Assembly: GCA_024760905.1 (NCBI GenBank)
Contig: CM045733.1
Coordinates: forward strand, 34,402,501 to 34,466,500
DNA: 64,000 bases
Source: Plotosus lineatus
Taxonomy: Eukaryota > Chordata > Actinopteri > Siluriformes > Plotosidae
Direction of reading: 5' to 3'
The position numbers were made by a program, and so were the translations under genes. The notes under the pieces are model-generated. The model was not told the DNA's origin. It was given only the letters and a program-made list of their open reading frames with translations, and did no database searches. Shown piece after piece: positions 1 through 25,782 of the stretch. Positions within the stretch are counted from its first letter, which is position 1; each line of letters begins with the position of its first letter.

Positions 1-59
1 TGTACATATACCTCAGTCGGGTAGGGGTGATCCTACTTTGCAGATTTCAATGGTCGCGT

Positions 60-430
60 GGGGATCTTGGTCCCAATTAACCACGGAAAGTGAGAGATAG
101 ATGGTCACATGACATGAAGCTGAGCCAACTCACTTAACATGAAACTTAAAACAGCCAATCAACGCTTACAATATGTGAGGCGCTCAATACCGAAAGTAGT
201 GCACTTGTTGAAAGTAGTTTACTTGCTTGAAACAAAGCGTGGGTTATACGGACTTCCGGTCTTTTAAGGGCGCCGTTGAACTCCTCTAGTACTCAGCCTG
301 CACTGATGTGAATCAGCAGAGCAGAGAGTTCTCTTTCTTGGGTTTTCATTCATTTTACAACTCTCTTTGCTTAACTGAGTATGCATGGTGGATTGTGCCA
401 ATCTGAGCAGATAGTTAATTCATCTCTATG

Positions 431-501
<71 letters not shown>

Positions 502-628
502 ATGTATATGTGTGTGTATGTATATGTATGTGGGTGTGTGTGTGTGTGTATGTGTGTGTGTGTGTGTATGTATGTGTATGTGTGTGTGTGTATGTATGTG
601 TATGTGTGTATGTGTATGTATGTATATA

Positions 629-659
<31 letters not shown>

Positions 660-688
660 ATGTGTGCGTGTGTGTGTATGTATGTATA

Positions 689-719
<31 letters not shown>

Positions 720-1137
720 ATGTGTGTGTGTGTATGTATATATGTGTATATATATATATCGGCTCAGCTTCATGTCATGTGACCATCTGTCGACCGTCGG
801 AACCATTTACAAGCAGAAAGATCACATCATAGAGAATGTTAAAGGTTATATTTGATACTGCATTTGATATTTGATGAGTGAATTTGATTTTAAATTATTT
901 TGCTTGAATATAATTTATTTGAAATTAATGTTGATATTATTTGATATATTTCATATTATTTTACAATGTTATGTTTATAATAATTGATTTAGGGGTGTTT
1001 TATGAGATACGGTAATGATATTTATGGATGTATAGTACAGTATGAGCATCATACGTCACCTGTAACAACTTACGTTCACTTTCAATTCACGTTCAGCCGT
1101 CTGGAACCAATTAAAAACCTAAGCCGGGGAGCGTCTG
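60..1137. repeat. Rearranged copy of a TIR element, split by a microsatellite
   Basis: The segment 60-395 matches the reverse complement of 34845-35090, while 765-1137 matches 35095-35475 directly. The two halves are therefore inverted relative to each other when compared with the better-preserved copy at 34448-35484. A 28-bp perfect inverted repeat (about 99-126 and 762-787) faces inward around the microsatellite. Confidence 0.8.
430..758. repeat. Compound (TA)n/(TG)n microsatellite
   Basis: About 58 bases of pure TA are followed by interrupted TG/TATG units to 758. The open frames crossing it (YIYIYI/CVCVCV) are repeat artefacts. Confidence 0.97.
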
Positions 1138-1197
1138 AAAATACGCGCACACAGCGTGTACATAAATCAGATGCTTTTTTTTTTTTGTTTTACTCAG

Positions 1198-2413
1198 AGA
1201 GAAAAATGAAACCTCTCCTGCCCCGTACGGACTCATACCTGGTGCCCATTCAGCTTCCTCTGGCTCCTTCACTCTTCTCGGCTGCGCTCACTTTGCCGAA
1301 CCCTCATCAGAGCTCTATTGCTTCCAATCCTGTCTCTAAAACAGGGTGCAAGAGACTTTGCATAGCTCCCAAGGTAATTTCTACTTGTTTTAAGGTTCTT
1401 AGAGATCGTGGAATTTTAGTCACCAGCCATGAAACAATCAGGTGATTTGATCATTTTTGATGTACAGTACCTTGTGATTTATTTCTAACATATGAAAACT
1501 TTTAGCTGCCCTTTATCAAAATATGATGTCCATGCGTTTTTTTCTTTGTTGGTTATTGAATAAGTCCACGATGTTTAACAATGAACATGTAGACATGTAC
1601 AAAAAATTCATGTAAAGCAGTAAAGTCTACAAATTATGAATTTTCGTGTCGAGTGGGAGCCCTTTCATATAGAAACCAATAACACAAAAAGATTAGTAAC
1701 TGTGTTGTTCTGGTATATTCTTAAAGATCATGAAGACTGACTCCAGCTCAATTGTCAAGTTGACCTCAGTCCCTGAAATGAAAGAGGAAAGCCTGTGCAT
1801 GCCCATCACTGCCGAATCCTGCAGTACCAAATCGAAGGCAAGGAGCAGCTCGCGCCGTAAGCAGCGTCTTCTGCCACCTTCCACCGAGGAGCCTGTCCTG
1901 CTCTACGCAGACACCACCTCTTTTGACTCTGGTGTGGCCTCAGACATCTCTGTCTTCCAGGAAGTGGAAATTAAAACAGAGTCATGGCATGGCCCACAGC
2001 TGGAGACCGAACCATTTAAAACACCCATTAAAGGGAGCCACCCGGCTTCCTCCACACCCAGCAAGGTGCTGGAACCATGGATGATCACACCGCTGGGCGA
2101 AGGGAGCCACAGTGTTTTGGATTTCAGCCCAATCCGTACACCACAGCGGCATGAGAACACCTGTTTGAGTTTCAGCGGCACACCTTTTAAAGACCTGCCA
2201 CTGTTCAGTTCACCGTGTGACCTGCTCACTTCCTGTTCCCATGAGGCACAGACCAACCCTGCCAACCGCTCTCTCACCGAGGGCCTGGTGCTGGACACCA
2301 TGAATGACAGCCTGAGCAAAATTCTGGTGGACATCAGCTTCTCATGTCTGGAGGACGATGACCTGGGTATCGCTAACCTCAGCTGGTCGCAATTTATTCC
2401 TGAGCTGAAATAA
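1198..2413 (+). CDS. foxm1: Forkhead box protein M1, last two coding exons (3' partial)
   Basis: Two exons are visible, 1198-1373 and 1727-2413 (TAA). The first follows a T-rich tract ending in ctcag and ends at AAG|GTAA. It encodes a stretch beginning RKMKPLLPR..SYLVPIQ, which matches the segment after the forkhead domain in vertebrate FOXM1. The last exon encodes the transactivation region: an RKQRLLPP block, a PFKTPIK..STPSK block (a proline-directed phosphorylation region in FOXM1), LDFSPI.TP, and the C-terminal signature EGLVLDTMNDSLSKI...WSQFIPEL. FOXM1 is a nuclear transcription factor for G2/M genes, kept off by its own N-terminus until phosphorylated. The DNA-binding exons must lie left of the window, because 1-1137 is repeat. 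A possible polyadenylation signal AATAAA is at 2718. Identity is very secure; the exact acceptor at 1198 is inferred. Confidence 0.95.
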
Positions 2414-2946
2414 GTCACGTTTCTTTGCTTTTTAATCTATTAAAGCTGCTCACATGCTTTTTCACTGCCTCAGTGTTTACATTTTTTGAGAAAATATCTA
2501 ATACTTTACTTCACGTTTTTTTATATATATGAGATCCTCTGCTATGCTGCTTTTTGTGCAACAGCCTGCCCTTCTGTCTTCCTACACACGTCAGGATAAT
2601 TTTATTTAACTTCTTTGGCTTGAAGAGAAGAGCTTGAGTAAGATCATTATTGTTGTCGACAAACCTAAACACAGCGACTCCATTAACAAGCTATGGCTTA
2701 TTTTCAAGGGTTTTTTTAATAAAACAAAAATAACCCAGATATTTTTCTTGCTAAATGAGCTGGTATTGATTTTCACTGCCTCTCCTTTCCACATGCCTGT
2801 GTATCCTTTTATGTGTAGCTCTTTCTGTTTAATGTCTGTGTCATCTTAGTGCATATTTATCTCTCAAATTCCTAAAGCTGTGAGAAGTGAGAAACTGTCG
2901 AAGGAATGTATTTAGGAATTGATCGATTTGCACAAGGTGTGAAGTC

Positions 2947-3080
2947 TGTGTGCGTATGAATGTGTATATGTGTGTGTATGTATGTATATGTATATATATG
3001 TGTATATATATGTGTATATATATATATATGTATGTGTATATATGTGTGTATATATATATATATGTATGTGTGTATATATG

Positions 3081-3129
<49 letters not shown>

Positions 3130-3144
3130 GTATATATATATATG

Positions 3145-3178
<34 letters not shown>

Positions 3179-3181
3179 TAG
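2947..3181. repeat. Compound (TG)n/(TA)n microsatellite
   Basis: Alternating TATG, TG and TA units over about 235 bases, downstream of foxm1. Confidence 0.97.
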
Positions 3182-4816
3182 GCATTTTAAAATATGTAAA
3201 TGAGTACATAGATTTAACTGAATCACCTCTTAGACACTACTGCCTGTAAACATCTTAAGTCGATAACTTGACATGAATGAAAGACCTAAAATTCCCTTTT
3301 TTGTTGTTGAGACTTCAACAATCTTGCATCAGCACTTGGTTGATCTTATGCCAGCAACGTTATTTTATTTATAAAGCATGATTTAAAGTTCGTCCATGTC
3401 GGGTGATGTAACATAAAATAATTTTATGGTGATACATAATGCAACAGAAGCCTGATACAAAGCATATCAATTTTTTTAATCTAATGTACGTACGTCAGGA
3501 TAGTTTATTATAGTGCTGATATTTGTTGGTAAGCGCTAGGCTGTGGGTTTCCAAAAACATTTACTTCAATCCTCTCAATTTAATAAGCAGTTATTTTCTT
3601 TTTTCTTTTATTTTTGAATACTACTTCATAGCATTTATCATAATGTGCAGAGTAGCATTCAGGTTTCTAGAATAAATGACAATATATTGGGAAATATCAC
3701 TGGGCCCTGGTCTGTTGTATGCATTGTCTTTTGATTAAAATATTTTTGGCTCATCAACACTGGTTTTTATTACATCCTGCCTCATTCATCAATTCTTCAG
3801 TAAAGTTGTATGGAAATGTTTGAAGGCAAAGCTACGCTCAAGAAGATATTAATTATACATGAACCAAGCTGTTGTATAGTCTTTTTTCCTATAGCATGTT
3901 TCCTTTCTTTTTTTCCTTAATGTATGTGTTAATATGAGTTGCCCTATTTTCTTTAACTATTCACTCGTTGCCATCATTGGATATTTTTGTAATTACTGCC
4001 AACACAACTGCATCAACACATGTCTCTTAATTGAAGTAGTTTGGCTGTATAGTGTCTTCAAAACAAACCTATGTCAGTGTAGCCCATATATTAAACTTTA
4101 ATAACCCCCCCTACCGGTTATACTGTATGATCTGAAGTCTGTATCCTCATATGGAAATTTATGCAAATTTAAAATTTCTCATAGGATACAAACGTGTTTT
4201 TCTTAAGAAATCCCAAACTGTAAACATTCTAACACTCAATTTATAATAAAAAACATTTGATTCTACCAGCTCAATACAGTAGACCTATGTGTATTTTTAA
4301 TACATTTTGACGTTATGTAAAAAGAGAAGTGTCTTCCAAATAAAAAGCACAAATAAGATACAGGTGCAGTAGAGAGATAGAATTCATTATGAAGTTTTTT
4401 TCAAACAGAATAAAGTTTTAAATAAGAGATGTACAGCAAACCGGTTTTTATTGAAACTAAACTCTGGCAGGTTGACAGATTCCTGCTACGAAGGGTCCTC
4501 TTGGATCAATATTAAAGGGTTTATTTTAAGATAATAACTGGCTCAGTGTGGATTCTCCCATTGATTTCATGCCTACTTTTATTTAAAAAGAAGATAATTT
4601 TATTGATTAGTACTTCGTTTTTTTTTTAAAGAAAATTATTTCTGCTAATATTGTGTTCCATAGCAATGTTGTGTTGTGCTTTCTGCACAACAGACCATAA
4701 AATATCAAGAGGAATTAAGTATTCAACAGCACTATGAAATAATGAATAGATATAAAATATAAAGAGTGAATTCGGGTAACAAAACATAAGTATTTTGTTT
4801 TTACCTAGACTTATCA

Positions 4817-5205
4817 GCCATAACATTAACACTACCATTCTTTCTATTACAGCATTAACAGTTTCAGCAGTTTGTATTACAGTAAGTCTTCTGTGGGTCA
4901 GACTAAACCTACAAACTTTCACTAACCACATGCATCAATGAGCGTTGGATACCATTGGCACTCTTGCCAATTCACTGGGTGTCCTTCCTTTGATGGGTAC
5001 TTACCACTGCATACCGAGACCTGCTGGGTTGGAGATTAATAGACCAGGTCTTTTTATCCATCATAATGTGGTTCAGTTGCTTATGTTTACTCATATTTTC
5101 TGCTTTCAACACATTATTTTCAAGAACTGACTGTTCACTTTCTAGTTGCTGTGAATTGGTCAGGTGGTATAAATAACGTGGCTAATCAGTTTCAGAGTTT
5201 AGAAT
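4817..5205 (-). mobile_element. Tc1/mariner remnant, internally deleted
   Basis: The left end resembles the fish Tc1 terminal sequence whose reverse complement reads AATGTTATGGCTGATAAG. About 4925-5110 resembles, in antisense, the DNA-binding-domain part of the same Tc1 family's transposase. The catalytic part is missing and no frame is open. The assignment rests on recognition of the family, not on an alignment. Confidence 0.55.
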
Positions 5206-6069
5206 TTACTCTCAGGGCCTTATGTGACACATGTGCTGACTTATACACTCATAAACTCCGTATTAATTTACTGTATATGTAGGATACATTTTATATTTTT
5301 GTTGAGTGCAGTTAAGATTTTATTTCTTGGGAACAGATCCCAAAACACTGGCACAAACAGCACGGACACTCTTACACCACTGCACTACTACCTCAGCAGT
5401 ATGGGCAAGGTCATATCATGAACAGGAAGTAGATCCTGTGTTTGCCGTTTCATGTCACACTTACTGGTATGCAAAGACCAACACCACTGCAAGCACTTCT
5501 ACAGACTGGCAGGTATTACACCATCAAGAGGTACACAGTAAAATCCAGAAACACAAACAAGGAAACGACCCGAGACACCCACAGTACAGACATCAGGAAA
5601 CTAAATGAAAACTGAACTTGCCCAAAAACCTTCATGGCTGCCAAGAATTATTTTCAAATTAAATAAAGACTGAGTCATACTAAATAGGGTAAGATCCAAA
5701 GTGGGGAAAAGGGATGACAATGTTCTTTAGTCTGCAAAAGTGTCCATGCAGACGGACCATGGAGTACATTCTACAATGGTACAAAGAACTGTGACCACTT
5801 CGCTCGATTGTAGATCCATAGAAAGCAAACTAAGCCATCCGAAGATAGAGCAAGTGCTGGAACGATAACATATGGTGATGACAATGTGCATCTTACTGAC
5901 TTGGAATTTGAGTCTCCTGGTTTGACTTATATCATCTAAATCTCCAACATAATATAATCCCACAGAGGGAGCTTTTTTCCTCATGTTTACAAAAGGAAGT
6001 CACACAGAATTTGCAAAGAAGACCATTTCTAAGATTCATTAATTAATTTAATTCATTCTCTAAGTCACG

Positions 6070-6167
6070 TAATTCTGATTAGGGTCATGGGAGGCTATCA
6101 TCCATCTTAGCCAACTCTGAGAGACTGTGGGGACAGCTCTCCAGGCTGTTGGAGGGCCAAAGTGCGT

Positions 6168-6201
<34 letters not shown>

Positions 6202-6350
6202 CCATTCATACTAACACTCACCTAGGCGTGGCTTGGAAGAGCTTATTAGTGTATTGTGAATGTTTTTGGACTGTGGGAGGAAACTGGAATACTAAGATGA
6301 AACCCACACAAGAGAGAAGAGAGAGCGTGCTGCCTTCACACAAAAATGTC
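6070..6350 (-). repeat. Degraded fish SINE-like repeat with internal (CA)n
   Basis: It carries phrases shared with other copies in the window: TTTTGGACTGTGGGAGGAAA and the sequence around CTAATTAGG. A (CA) run lies at 6170-6199. Confidence 0.6.
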
Positions 6351-6397
6351 TAGGCCCGGGAATCGTCCCTGTCTATTCTCTGTAGGGTTATAATGGA

Positions 6398-6750
6398 CAC
6401 ATTACGTGGTAGGGGACACTGGATCACTGATCCAAAGGTTGGGGGTTCGAGTCCCACCCCCCACAGAGTTGTCACTGTCCCCCCCAGTGCAGCTAACTGG
6501 GCGATCAAAGGCTGGCCATGTCTCTCACTGTCTATGGTGTGAGGCATATAAAAGAACCATTGCTGACTTTCGACAAGAGTTGGCTGCAAAGCCGTCGCCG
6601 TGTTTCTGCCCTGCGATGGCCTGGCGAGCTGTCTAGGGTGTATTCTGCCCTCGCCCAGAGTTGGCTGGGATGGTCGCCAGCCTCTCCACGAAGGGTCACG
6701 AAGGATTAGGGAATTAGGATTAAGCAGTTACAGAAAATGAACTGATGATG
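6398..6750 (+). mobile_element. tRNA-derived SINE (family A, long tail form)
   Basis: The head includes a B-box-like GGTTCGAGTCC following GGATCACTGATCC. Then come the family body (GTTGTCACTGTCCC, CTCACTGTCTATGGTG, AAAGAACCATTGCTGAC) and the long tail ending in ATTAGGATTAAGC..GTTACAGAAAATGAA. Confidence 0.85.
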
Positions 6751-7444
6751 AACATTATGTGTTTACCTGTTATAGAGTTCTACCAGAATGATTTTAAATG
6801 AATCTCTATCATGTGTGTAATAGTGTTTTTATTTTGTCAAAGCTCTCTTGGTTTCTGTTTTCTTACCTAGTGTCATAACAGTACACAATAAACTCTCCAG
6901 AGTAAAATAGACCAATTGGACTCGAATATTAAATCTGAAATAGTTATTTTACTCTGGAAACTTTTAATGTATACAATTTTGCCATTGAAGAGCTTGCATT
7001 GCTTATCAGAAGACTGAAAGGTAAAGTCCAAGGACTTACCAGTATAGAATGCCCTCGTTACCACTATCTTTATATATTGTTATAGTTTAATGGCTGTGAT
7101 TGATGATTAGCATGACATGGTTAATATTCATGTTTACTCTTGGTTACATTAGTATGAATCAACAGAACTGCTATTGATACATAGGCCACAGAATCTATAC
7201 AGGCTCTACAGATGTATGTTGTAGCTCAGAAGTCATCGATCCTCTTCTGGAGATATATCTTCCTGCAGGTTTTATCTCCCATCAAAATTGAGTATTCCTC
7301 TTTTAATTGAACAAGAACTTATGTCAATGATTAGAATGTCAGGTGATTTATCCATTATTAGGTTTAAGGTAATTACTTTTACTCTTAAATATCTCTTCAC
7401 ATTTTGCAGATTGGAGAACCCCCTAGTGTAATGCTTGTTCCCCT

Positions 7445-20490
<13,046 letters not shown>

Positions 20491-20832
20491 TTCTGTGTTT
20501 GTTCTCTAACAAGTGACATGTGCAGTTCATCAGAGAAAAGCAGAGCCTCCCGCTGTGAAGTCAAGCAACAAGCCAACCCTGTTTCTCACAGTGGAGGTGA
20601 ATTTGTGAGTAGGGTTTACTGGGAGGGGAGTGTACACCAATATCTAGTCATGATTATGTTATTTAATATCTTTTTTTATAACAAGTGTGAAAAGATTTTT
20701 TGTGAATTTTTTGTAATCTTTCTGGTTCGCTGCTTTGCTGTTAATTATCAAAGTAAAACAAGGCACTATTGTTCTTTCAGCTGTAAAAGCACTTGGCAGA
20801 CACTCTTATCCAGAGCAACGTACAATTATCTT

Positions 20833-20837
<5 letters not shown>

Positions 20838-20912
<75 letters not shown>
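20838..20912. repeat. (TA)n microsatellite
   Basis: Pure TA for about 75 bases, immediately left of the palindrome arm. Confidence 0.97.
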
Positions 20913-20914
<2 letters not shown>

Positions 20915-20915
<1 letters not shown>

Positions 20916-21146
20916 AAAAATAAAAGGACAGGACAAAGACTTTCTATTGAAACTCCATTTATCACTACAGATCTGTTTCGAGGGGTGGTGAAACCATCCT
21001 CTCTCTTCAGGTGATTATAGAGGAATAGAAGAATGTTCTTCTATAATCACCTGAAGAGAGAGGATGGTTTCATCACCCCTCGAAACAGATCTGTAGTGAT
21101 AAATGGAGTTTCAATAGAAAGTCTTTGTCCTGTCCTTTTATTTTTG
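20915..21146. repeat. Near-perfect 232-bp palindrome (two about 106-bp arms)
   Basis: 20915-21020 is the reverse complement of 21041-21146 with about one or two differences (near GTGGTGAAACC). About 20 bases lie between the arms, part of which can also pair. It would form a long hairpin. It sits between two AT microsatellites, about 430 bp upstream of the slc7a11-like start codon. The arm is not obviously part of another repeat in the window. Confidence 0.93.
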
Positions 21147-21203
21147 ATATTTGCTCTACCAAAAAGTATTGAGCACTCTCCTACAGAAGGATCTACTCAG
21201 AAA

Positions 21204-21305
<102 letters not shown>

Positions 21306-21387
21306 TATGAAAGGGCTGGAACATTTTTTTTCTTATCATAATCTTCTTGTTTTAATATAACCCTGCACATTGCACATTGGTGATCTT

Positions 21388-21746
21388 ATTTCCATCTTCA
21401 CTTCTGAGAGACACTGTCACTCTGAGAAGCTGTTTTTATACTCAGCCATGTGGCCAATGGACCTTATTAGTGGTAATTGGTCTTCCAGCTTTTTGTTATA
21501 AGGGAAATTGACTTTTGCATCCTCTGATTGCTACCTGTCCCAAATTTTTTTGAGATTGTTGACACCATGAAATTTAAAATTAACATTTTTCCGTAAAATG
21601 ATAAATTTTCTCAGTTTAAACTTTTGACCCTGTCATCTATGTTCTATTCAGAATAAAATATTGAAATTTGGCACTTCCACATCATTGCATTCAGTTTTTC
21701 TTCACAATTTGTATAGTGTGCAAACTTTTTTGGAATCCGGTTTGTA
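21388..21746. mobile_element. One end of a long-TIR DNA transposon (partial)
   Basis: It matches 23720-24081 closely, ending in the terminal GGAATCCGGTTTGTA. The opposite half is absent. Confidence 0.75.
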
Positions 21747-22285
21747 ATCATATTTCTACCACACGTAGGGTTTTGGAAAAAGAAAAATTTTAGAGATGAT
21801 CTGGAAGAAATTCTGGATCCAGGGATTTTTAAAGGATTTTTAACATTGTGAGAGAGGTCAGTTTTTGGCATTTGTAGGATTACTGGGTTTTCAGGAGGTT
21901 TGCACTCTCCGAATATTTTTGTTGTCTAGCCCTAAAGCCATCTTACTGTATATTTCTGAACACCGACTTATCTCCCAAACTAGTTCAATGCATCTGAATT
22001 AATCATTTGATAAACACTTGAAGATGAAAACATTTTGAATGTGGAAAATAAAATCTCCCTGAAATTTTCCTCTGCAATAAAAGACTACATACCATATTAA
22101 ATTTTTTAAAAGCACACATATTTAATCTCACTTGTGAGAAACTGTTATTTAGTCACAGGCATTTACATAATCCTTTTGATGTTTCTTCTGTTTTTTGTAA
22201 ATTTTGTTTCTGCAAGCATAATAACCAGATTAACTTCAGGACAAAGATCCTAGCCATTAAAACATTTGGAGAGAAAAGCCATTCT

Positions 22286-22287
<2 letters not shown>

Positions 22288-22346
<59 letters not shown>

Positions 22347-22348
22347 GG

Positions 22349-22411
<63 letters not shown>
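22288..22411. repeat. (CT)n(GT)n compound microsatellite
   Basis: (CT) about 27 units, a short spacer, then (GT) about 29 units. Confidence 0.97.
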
Positions 22412-22412
<1 letters not shown>

Positions 22413-23009
22413 ACGCGCGTATGGACAGAATGTTTAAATGTGAGCACAGCATGAGACAGGACAACAGTGTTACCCCACATCTCTGTGCCTTCCAGCAGTT
22501 GTAAAACTTGAGAACAACACACATTAATCCTTTCAAGCAGAGGGACAGTTAATTCAGTTTCCTTTTGTAAAATAGTAGGAAGATTGATGATGTAAATCAA
22601 CTCCTAAACACTTAAAAGCTTTACTGTAACCTATTTCTACAACAAAAAAATAAAAGGAAAATATTGGTACTACTACTACTATTACTACTACTATTTGTAC
22701 TACTTACTATTCGTTTATCTCTTTGTGTAATAAAATAATAATCTGCGTAACATTTGTAAGTTCTAAATGTTTTGGACCTAAATGTTAAAAAGTCTGGCAA
22801 TTCGATAAGTTTAGTATCTTATTTTTTTAAATAAATCTATGAAATGATTAAGTGATTTTGACAAAGGTCACATTGTGATGAGTAAATAATTGGGTATATT
22901 CCTCTTTAAAATAACAGGCTTTGTGTGTGTTTCTTGAATGCAGTGGTAAGTGTCTTCCAAATGTATTACAAGGAAGAAATTGTTCAAAAGTAGGACAATA
23001 AGTTAACTG

Positions 23010-23085
23010 GCAAGAGTGCCCAGGACACAGCGCATTGCACATTAGTATGTATGGGGCTGCCTAACCACAGACTAGTCAGTGTTAA
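23010..23085 (+). pseudogene. Small Tc1 transposase remnant
   Basis: The stretch around TATGTATGGGGCTGCC..CCACAGACTAGTCAG resembles the DNA-binding region of a common fish Tc1 transposase. It is very short and has no open frame. Confidence 0.4.
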
Positions 23086-23215
23086 TCTTATGGTTGGTTG
23101 GTTTATATTCAGAATAGTGTATTTAATATTTAGACAGAAAAAAATTCATGCAAAATGTACATTTACCAAATCTGACATTTGTACAAGTGGTGTATTTATG
23201 CATTAGATGATTAAG

Positions 23216-24081
23216 TACAAACTGGATGACACCATACAAATTGTGAATAAAAATTGAATGCAATGATGTGGAAGTGCCAAATTTCAATATTTTATTCCGA
23301 ATAGAACATTGATGACACCTCAACAGTTTAAACTGACAAAATGTATAATTTTAAAGGGAAAATATGTTGCTTTTAAATTTCATGGTGTCAACAAATCTCA
23401 AAAAAGTTGGAACAGGGCCATTTTAACCACTGTGAGACATTACCTCTTCTTCTTACAACACTTTGCAAACGTCTGGGGAACAAGGAGACAAGTTTCTATG
23501 TAGGAATGCTGCGAGCATCACGGCCATCAGTACGTTTTTTTTTTTTTACTTTGACCCTTACGCACAGAGATTGTTCCAGATTCTCTGAATCTTTGCATGA
23601 TGCTATGCACAGTAGATGATGACAATGTCAAACGCTTTAATTTTTCACTAGCAAACACCTTTCTGATATTGCTCCACTGACTTTCTGTGCAACATTGGGG
23701 GAATTGGTGATCCTCTACCCATCTTCACTTCTGAGAGACACTGTCACTCTGAGGAGCTGTTTTTATACTCAGCCATGTGGCCAATGGACCTTATTAGTGG
23801 TAATTGGTCTTTCAGCTGTTTGTTATGAGTGCAATTGACTTTTCCATCCTCTGATTGCTACTTGTCCCAACTTTTTTGAGATTTGTTGACACAATGAAAT
23901 TTAAAATCAACATATTTTTCCCTTAAAAGGTTACATTTTCTCAGTTTAAACGTTTGACCCTGTTATCCATGTTCTATTCTGAATAAAATACAGTATTGAA
24001 ATTTGGCATTTCCACATCATTACATTCGGTTTTTATTCAAAATCTGTATAGTGTCCCAACTTTTTTGGAATCCGGTTTGTA
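23216..24081. mobile_element. Non-autonomous DNA transposon with about 200-bp terminal inverted repeats
   Basis: The left end TACAAACTGGATGACACC and following about 200 bases are the inverted counterpart of 23862-24081, which ends GGAATCCGGTTTGTA. Both contain the ATCTCAAAAAAGTTGG motif inward. The centre shows no transposase. I recognise it as a widespread teleost TIR family but cannot assign a superfamily safely. Confidence 0.8.
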
Positions 24082-24141
24082 AAAAAGATAGGAAATCATG
24101 TGAAACAAAGGGCAGTGGTGTCCTGGTGGTAAAGGTATATA

Positions 24142-25690
24142 CTAGTCCTTCTCAAAAAATTAGCATATTGTGATAAAGTTCATTATTTTCTGTAATGTAC
24201 TGATAAAAATTAAACTTTCATATATTTTAGATTCATTGCGCACCAATTGAAATATCTCAGGTCTTTGATTGTTTTAATACTGATGATTTTGGCATACAGC
24301 TCATGAAAACCCAAAATTCCTATCTCAAAAATTAGCATATCATGAAAAGGTTCTCTAAATGAGCTATTAACCTTATCATCTGAATCAACCAATAAACTCT
24401 GAACACCTGCAAAAGATTCCTGAGGCTTTTAAAAACTCCCAGCCTGGTTCATTACTCAAAACCGCAATCATGGGTAAGACTGCCGACCTGACTGCTGTCC
24501 AGAAGGCCATCATTGACACCCTCAAGCAAGAGGGCAAGAAACAGAAAGAAATCTCTGAGCGAATAGGCTGTTCCCAGAGTGCTGTATCAAGGCACCTCAG
24601 TGGGACGTCTGTGGGAAGGAAAAAGTGTGGCAGAAAACGCTGCACAACCAGAAGAGGTGACCGGACCCTGAGGAAGATTGTGGAGAAGGGCTGATTCCAG
24701 ACCTTGGGGGACCTGTGGAAGCAGTGGACTGGGCTACAGGTGCCGTATTCTCCAGGTCAAGCCACTTTTGGACCAGAAACAGCGGCAGAAGTGCCTGACC
24801 TGGGCTACAGAGAAGCAGCACTGGACTGTTGCTCAGTGGTCCAAATTACTTTTTTCGGATGAAAGCAAATTTTGAATGTCATTCGGAAATCAAGGTGCCA
24901 GAGTCTGGAGGAAGACTGGGGAGAAAGAAATGCCAAAATGCCTGAAGTACAGTGTCAAGTACCCACAGTCAGTGATGGTCTGGGGTGCCATGTCAGCTGC
25001 TGGTATAGGTCCACTGTGTTTTATCAAGGGCAGGGTCAATGCAGCTAGCTATCAGGAGATTTTGGAGCACTTCATGCTTCCATCTGCTAAAAAGCTTTAT
25101 GGAGAAGAAGATTTCATTTTTCAGCACGACCTGGCACCTGCTCACAGTGCCAAAACCACTGCTAAATGGTTTACTGACCATGGTATTACTGTGCTCAATT
25201 GGCCTGCCAACTCTCCTGACCTGAACCCCATAGAGAATCTGTGGGATATTGTGAAAGTTGAGAGACACCAGACCCAACACTGTGGATGAGCTTAAGGCCG
25301 CTATCGAAGCATCCTGGGCCGCCATAACACCTCAGCAGTGCCACAGGCTGAATGCCTCCATGCCACGCCGCATTGAAGCAGTCATTCCTGCAAAAGAATT
25401 CCCGACCAAGTATTGAGTGCATAACTGAACATAATTATTTGAAGGTTGACTTTTCTTGTATTAAAAACACTTTTTTATTGGTCGGATGAAATATGCAAAT
25501 TTTTTGAGATAGGGATTTTTGGTTTTTCTTTACTTTCTTGCCAAAATTATCAATATTAAAACAATAAAAGGCTTGAGCTACTTCAGTTGTGTGTAATGAA
25601 TCTAAAATATATGAAAATTTAATGTTTATCAATACATTACAGAAAATAATGAACTTTATCACAATATGCTAATTTTTTGAGAAGGACTAG
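24142..25690 (+). mobile_element. Tc1/mariner element, 1549 bp, with intact ends and TA duplication; transposase broken
   Basis: The ends CTAGTCCTTCTCAAAAAATT and its reverse complement are flanked by TA on both sides. The inverted repeats extend about 85 bp. The transposase begins at 24470 (MGKTADLTAVQKAII, a helix-turn-helix domain of the paired type). The DDE catalytic positions are visible as FSDES, FQHDLAPAH and NSPDLNPIENLWD. Breaks: a frame change near 24690, a TGA after FSDESKF (24873-24875), and a frame change near 25260 before the final ELKAAIEASW...EAVI block. It is therefore a dead copy, but it could be mobilised in trans because both ends survive. Confidence 0.93.
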
Positions 25691-25692
25691 TA

Positions 25693-25693
<1 letters not shown>

Positions 25694-25777
<84 letters not shown>

Positions 25778-25779
25778 AT
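25694..25779. repeat. (AT)n(GT)n microsatellite
   Basis: About 66 bases of AT, then GT. It lies between the Tc1 right end and an RTE LINE fragment. Confidence 0.97.
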
Positions 25780-25782
25780 ATT

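Larger units (their letters stand above)
2414..7444. other. foxm1 3' flank and intergenic region up to the slc7a11-like gene
   Basis: AT-rich DNA without a supported gene. The first few hundred bases are probably foxm1 3' UTR. The region contains a TG/TA microsatellite (2947-3181), a Tc1 remnant (4817-5205), a degraded SINE-like block (about 6070-6350) and a SINE copy (6398-6750). I see nothing recognisable in 3182-4816 and 5206-6060. The end nearest 7444 should include the 3' UTR of the minus-strand transporter. Confidence 0.6.

Noticed and set aside
381..855. Long open frames rich in Cys/Val/Tyr/Ile or His/Thr (also at 2841-3249, 7585-7842, 20287-20923, 21033-21360, 22153-22600)
   Set aside because: They are translations of dinucleotide microsatellites without stop codons, not genes.
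1903..2418. Minus-strand 171-codon frame opposite foxm1
   Set aside because: The plus strand is clearly the foxm1 last exon; no family resemblance was seen in the antisense frame.
24470..25420. Possible domesticated transposase gene
   Set aside because: The frame is broken three times, and terminal repeats with TA duplication are intact, so it is an ordinary decayed Tc1 copy.
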